Below are positions 62,196 to 64,000 of a stretch of 64,000 bases of DNA, in pieces; the first letter of the stretch is position 1, and each line of letters opens with the position of its first letter. The stretch is from Candidatus Flexifilum affinis (lineage in GTDB: Bacteria; Chloroflexota; Anaerolineae; Aggregatilineales; Phototrophicaceae), in the NCBI GenBank assembly GCA_016713325.1, contig JADJPJ010000100.1, forward strand, positions 6,365 to 70,364. Direction: 5' to 3'. A program made the position numbers and the translations under genes. The notes beneath the pieces are model-generated. The model worked only from the letters and a program-made list of their open reading frames with translations, was not told the origin of the DNA and did no database searches.

Positions 62196-63471
62196 ATGTT
62201 GCGAAAAGTACGCGTTTCTTCGTTTTGCTGGCACTGAGAATCTCCGCAGTGGGTGCCCAGGATCCTGCAGTTAGTCTCATCATTCGTCGATGACAGCCAG
62301 AACAGCCAGGATATGGGCCCAGGCGCTGGCCGATGCCTACACGGCGTGGAATCCCCAACGTCACCATCGAGATCGAGAGCCGTCCGGGCGGCGAAGGCGA
62401 TAACATCGCCAAGACGCGCCTGGCGACCGGCGACATGACCGATGTCTTCTTCTACAACTCCGGCTCGCTGCTTGAGGCCCTGAACCCGACCCAGACGCTG
62501 GTCGACCTGTCGGATCAGCCGTTCATCGCCAACGTTCAGGAATCGTTCCTGCCGACCGTGTCGCAGGGCGAGGGCATCTACGGCGTCCCCCACCGGCACG
62601 GCCATGGGCGGCGGTACCTTGCATAACAACGCCGTTTACGAACAGCTCGGGCTGAGCGTGCCGACGACCTGGGAAGAACCGCCGCCAACAACGAGGCCAT
62701 CAAGGCCGCCGAGATCTCCCCGGTCCTGGCGTCCTTCAGGAGAGTCCTGACGTCGCAGTTGTTCGTCCTCGGCGACTACTACAAGGTCGAGCAGGCGGTC
62801 CCGGCTTCGCCGATAGCGTGTACACCGCCAACCAGGGCGAAGTACGCCACCACCCGGCGGTCGACGGCCGGCTTCGCCTACCCGGTGCAGGGTCGCGAAT
62901 CGGGCTGGTGGCAGCCGGACTTTGCGACCACCCGCTTTGAGTGGGGCTGGCGCTGCTGGCCAGCGGCGAAGCCGCGCACCATCCGATGTCGAACCTTCGC
63001 GCCTTCCACCATCGCGGCCAACTTCCGACCAGATCAACGACATCGGCTTCTTCGCGCAGCCGGGCGCCAGCGCGCTGAGGCCAACGGTGCGATGATCTGA
63101 TGCCGGCCGGCACGTATATCCCGCAGACCACCACCGGCGCCAAGCCCGAAGCCGCGCTGGACTTCCTGGGACTTCATCGCCTCGGTCGAGGGCGTGGACG
63201 CGATCACGGCGCAGGTGGCCCGGAACGGGCCCATTACCTGATCAAGGGCCTGTCCCCGCCTGATACCGTGCTGCCGGCCGTGCAGGATCTCGCCGCTTAC
63301 ATCGACCCGGCAACTCCTACCCGGCGCTGGAATTCAAGTCGCCCATCAAGGGACCGAATCTGGAGCAGATCTGCGTCGCAATAGCCACCGGTCAGATGAT
63401 GCGGAAGAAGGCGGCCAACTACGACCTCGACGTCGAACGTCAGGGAGCAGCTCGGTCTGCCCGGCTGGTAG
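62196..63471 (+). pseudogene. ABC sugar-binding protein, frame-broken
   Basis: ATG 62196 has AAAGGGTG upstream; the hydrophobic start reads as a signal peptide in mixed frames. Pieces: IPNVTIEIESRPGGEGDNIAKTRLATGDMTDVFFYNSGSLLEALNPTQTLVDLSDQPFIANVQ, FVLGDYYKVEQAVP, PAGTYIPQTTTGAKPEAALDFL, LIKGLSPPDTVLPAVQDLAAYID, and a LGLPGW end at TAG 63469-63471. This is a family 1 extracellular solute-binding protein. Six or more indels. In the locus it would bring rhamnose or a rhamnose oligomer to the permease that follows. A CCCTAC-tailed hairpin (62065-62087) lies before it. Confidence 0.8.
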
Positions 63472-63593
63472 TCCGCTTGGCGGGTGTTTAGCCCGCCACT
63501 CCGGTACGCACACTCACTACCTTTGGGAGCCGGAGCCACGGTTGACTCCTCGATCCGATCCTTCTTCATAGCACTCTACGGCAGAGAGATTTC

Positions 63594-64000
63594 ATGACCA
63601 GCGAATCGCATCCGCCGAATATATTGCGCACTTATCCCCACTGGTTCTATTCTTCCGGCCGCCGTCGTATTCGGCATTTTCTTCGTCGTTCCCACACTGC
63701 TGGCCTTTTTATTTCAGCTCTCCTCACCCGCTGGACGCTGTTCGACGCCACGTCTATCGGCTTTGACAACTACGAGCGGTTTTTCAGCGACCCGCAGCTC
63801 GTCGCGGGCCTGCGCAACACCGTGATTCACGCGACGCGACCAGCGGACCCAAGGTGATCATCTCGCCGCTGCTGGCCGTACTGCTGACCCCGCGCCTGTG
63901 GCTGAAGGGCCTGCTGCGATTGATCATCTTCTCCCGGTTGGTCAGTACTGTAGCGGTTGAGATCACCTTCGGCGTGCTGATGCAGCCATCGACCGGTCTG
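63594..64000 (+). pseudogene. ABC sugar permease (MalF-like), frame-broken, truncated at window end
   Basis: ATG 63594. Pieces in different frames read TYPHWFFIPAAVVFGIFFVVPTLLAFLF, LTRWTLFDATSIGFDNYERFFSDPQLVAGLRNTVIHAT, and PLLAVLLTPRLWLKGLLRLIIFSP up to the last base, where AVEITFGVLMQPSTGL is still coding. This is the start of a MalF/UgpA-type permease subunit with its first helices and the FDNYERFF periplasmic motif. It continues beyond the window. It is third in the LacI-binding protein-permease order and would form the channel of the sugar importer. Confidence 0.75.

Overview
The window looks like a GC-rich chromosomal contig from an uncultured Chloroflexota bacterium, probably of an Anaerolineae type. 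The case is indirect: two Uma2-family nucleases, long Thr/Pro linkers on secreted proteins, di-haem peroxidase and lipoprotein cytochrome genes, many two-component proteins, and dozens of intergenic palindromes with a shared CCCTAC end. No rRNA, tRNA or CRISPR array was found. Many reading-frame breaks fall in homopolymers and they become very dense after about 61 kb. This suggests long-read indel errors near a contig end on top of some real gene decay.

Layout. 0-4 kb: a TIR protein with four CBS motifs, a DUF1089-type protein and a degenerate receiver fused to a thioredoxin-reductase-like flavoprotein. 4.5-7.8 kb: a compact fur-feoA-feoB-feoC iron-uptake operon on the minus strand, preceded by a 7-1-7 palindrome of the Fur-box type. 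8-15 kb: a Uma2 nuclease, a small GTPase followed by two membrane proteins of Pycsar-effector-like (PycTM) architecture, and a pair of overlapping sensor-kinase genes. 15.2-17.2 kb: metG behind what looks like a complete transcription attenuator: promoter, leaderless 28-codon leader ORF with an ATG-CGA-ATG Met pair, three mutually exclusive hairpins and a terminator. 17.4-19.4 kb: a Tm-1-like/PEP-hydrolase-family gene pair.

19.3-24.7 kb: an AT-rich block bounded by 72-bp direct repeats of the end of the PEP-hydrolase gene. It holds one large NB-ARC/STAND-TPR gene broken by a 154-bp MITE-like element, an 846-bp IS5-type element, frameshifts and a stop codon. Removing both elements and one copy of each target duplication restores the coding sequence. 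24.7-30.6 kb: a second Uma2 nuclease and ftsK with an unusual low-complexity N-terminus.

30.8-57.8 kb: mixed housekeeping and exported functions: NAD-dependent epimerase with pentapeptide protein, lipoprotein cytochrome c, ScyD-like propeller, ankyrin proteins, phospholipase-D-like lipoprotein, acetyltransferase, TIM-barrel isomerase, two divergent cohesin-like secreted proteins, hydantoinase B with a substrate-binding lipoprotein, VOC protein with a GT39-like glycosyltransferase, alpha/beta hydrolase between roughly 100-bp direct repeats, di-haem cytochrome c peroxidase with a consensus CRP-type site upstream, a two-FAS1 secreted protein and a TolB-like propeller. 58-64 kb: a sugar-use locus, with a GH78 alpha-L-rhamnosidase divergent from a LacI-type regulator, an ABC sugar-binding protein and a permease. 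All are frame-disrupted as given, and the permease runs off the end.
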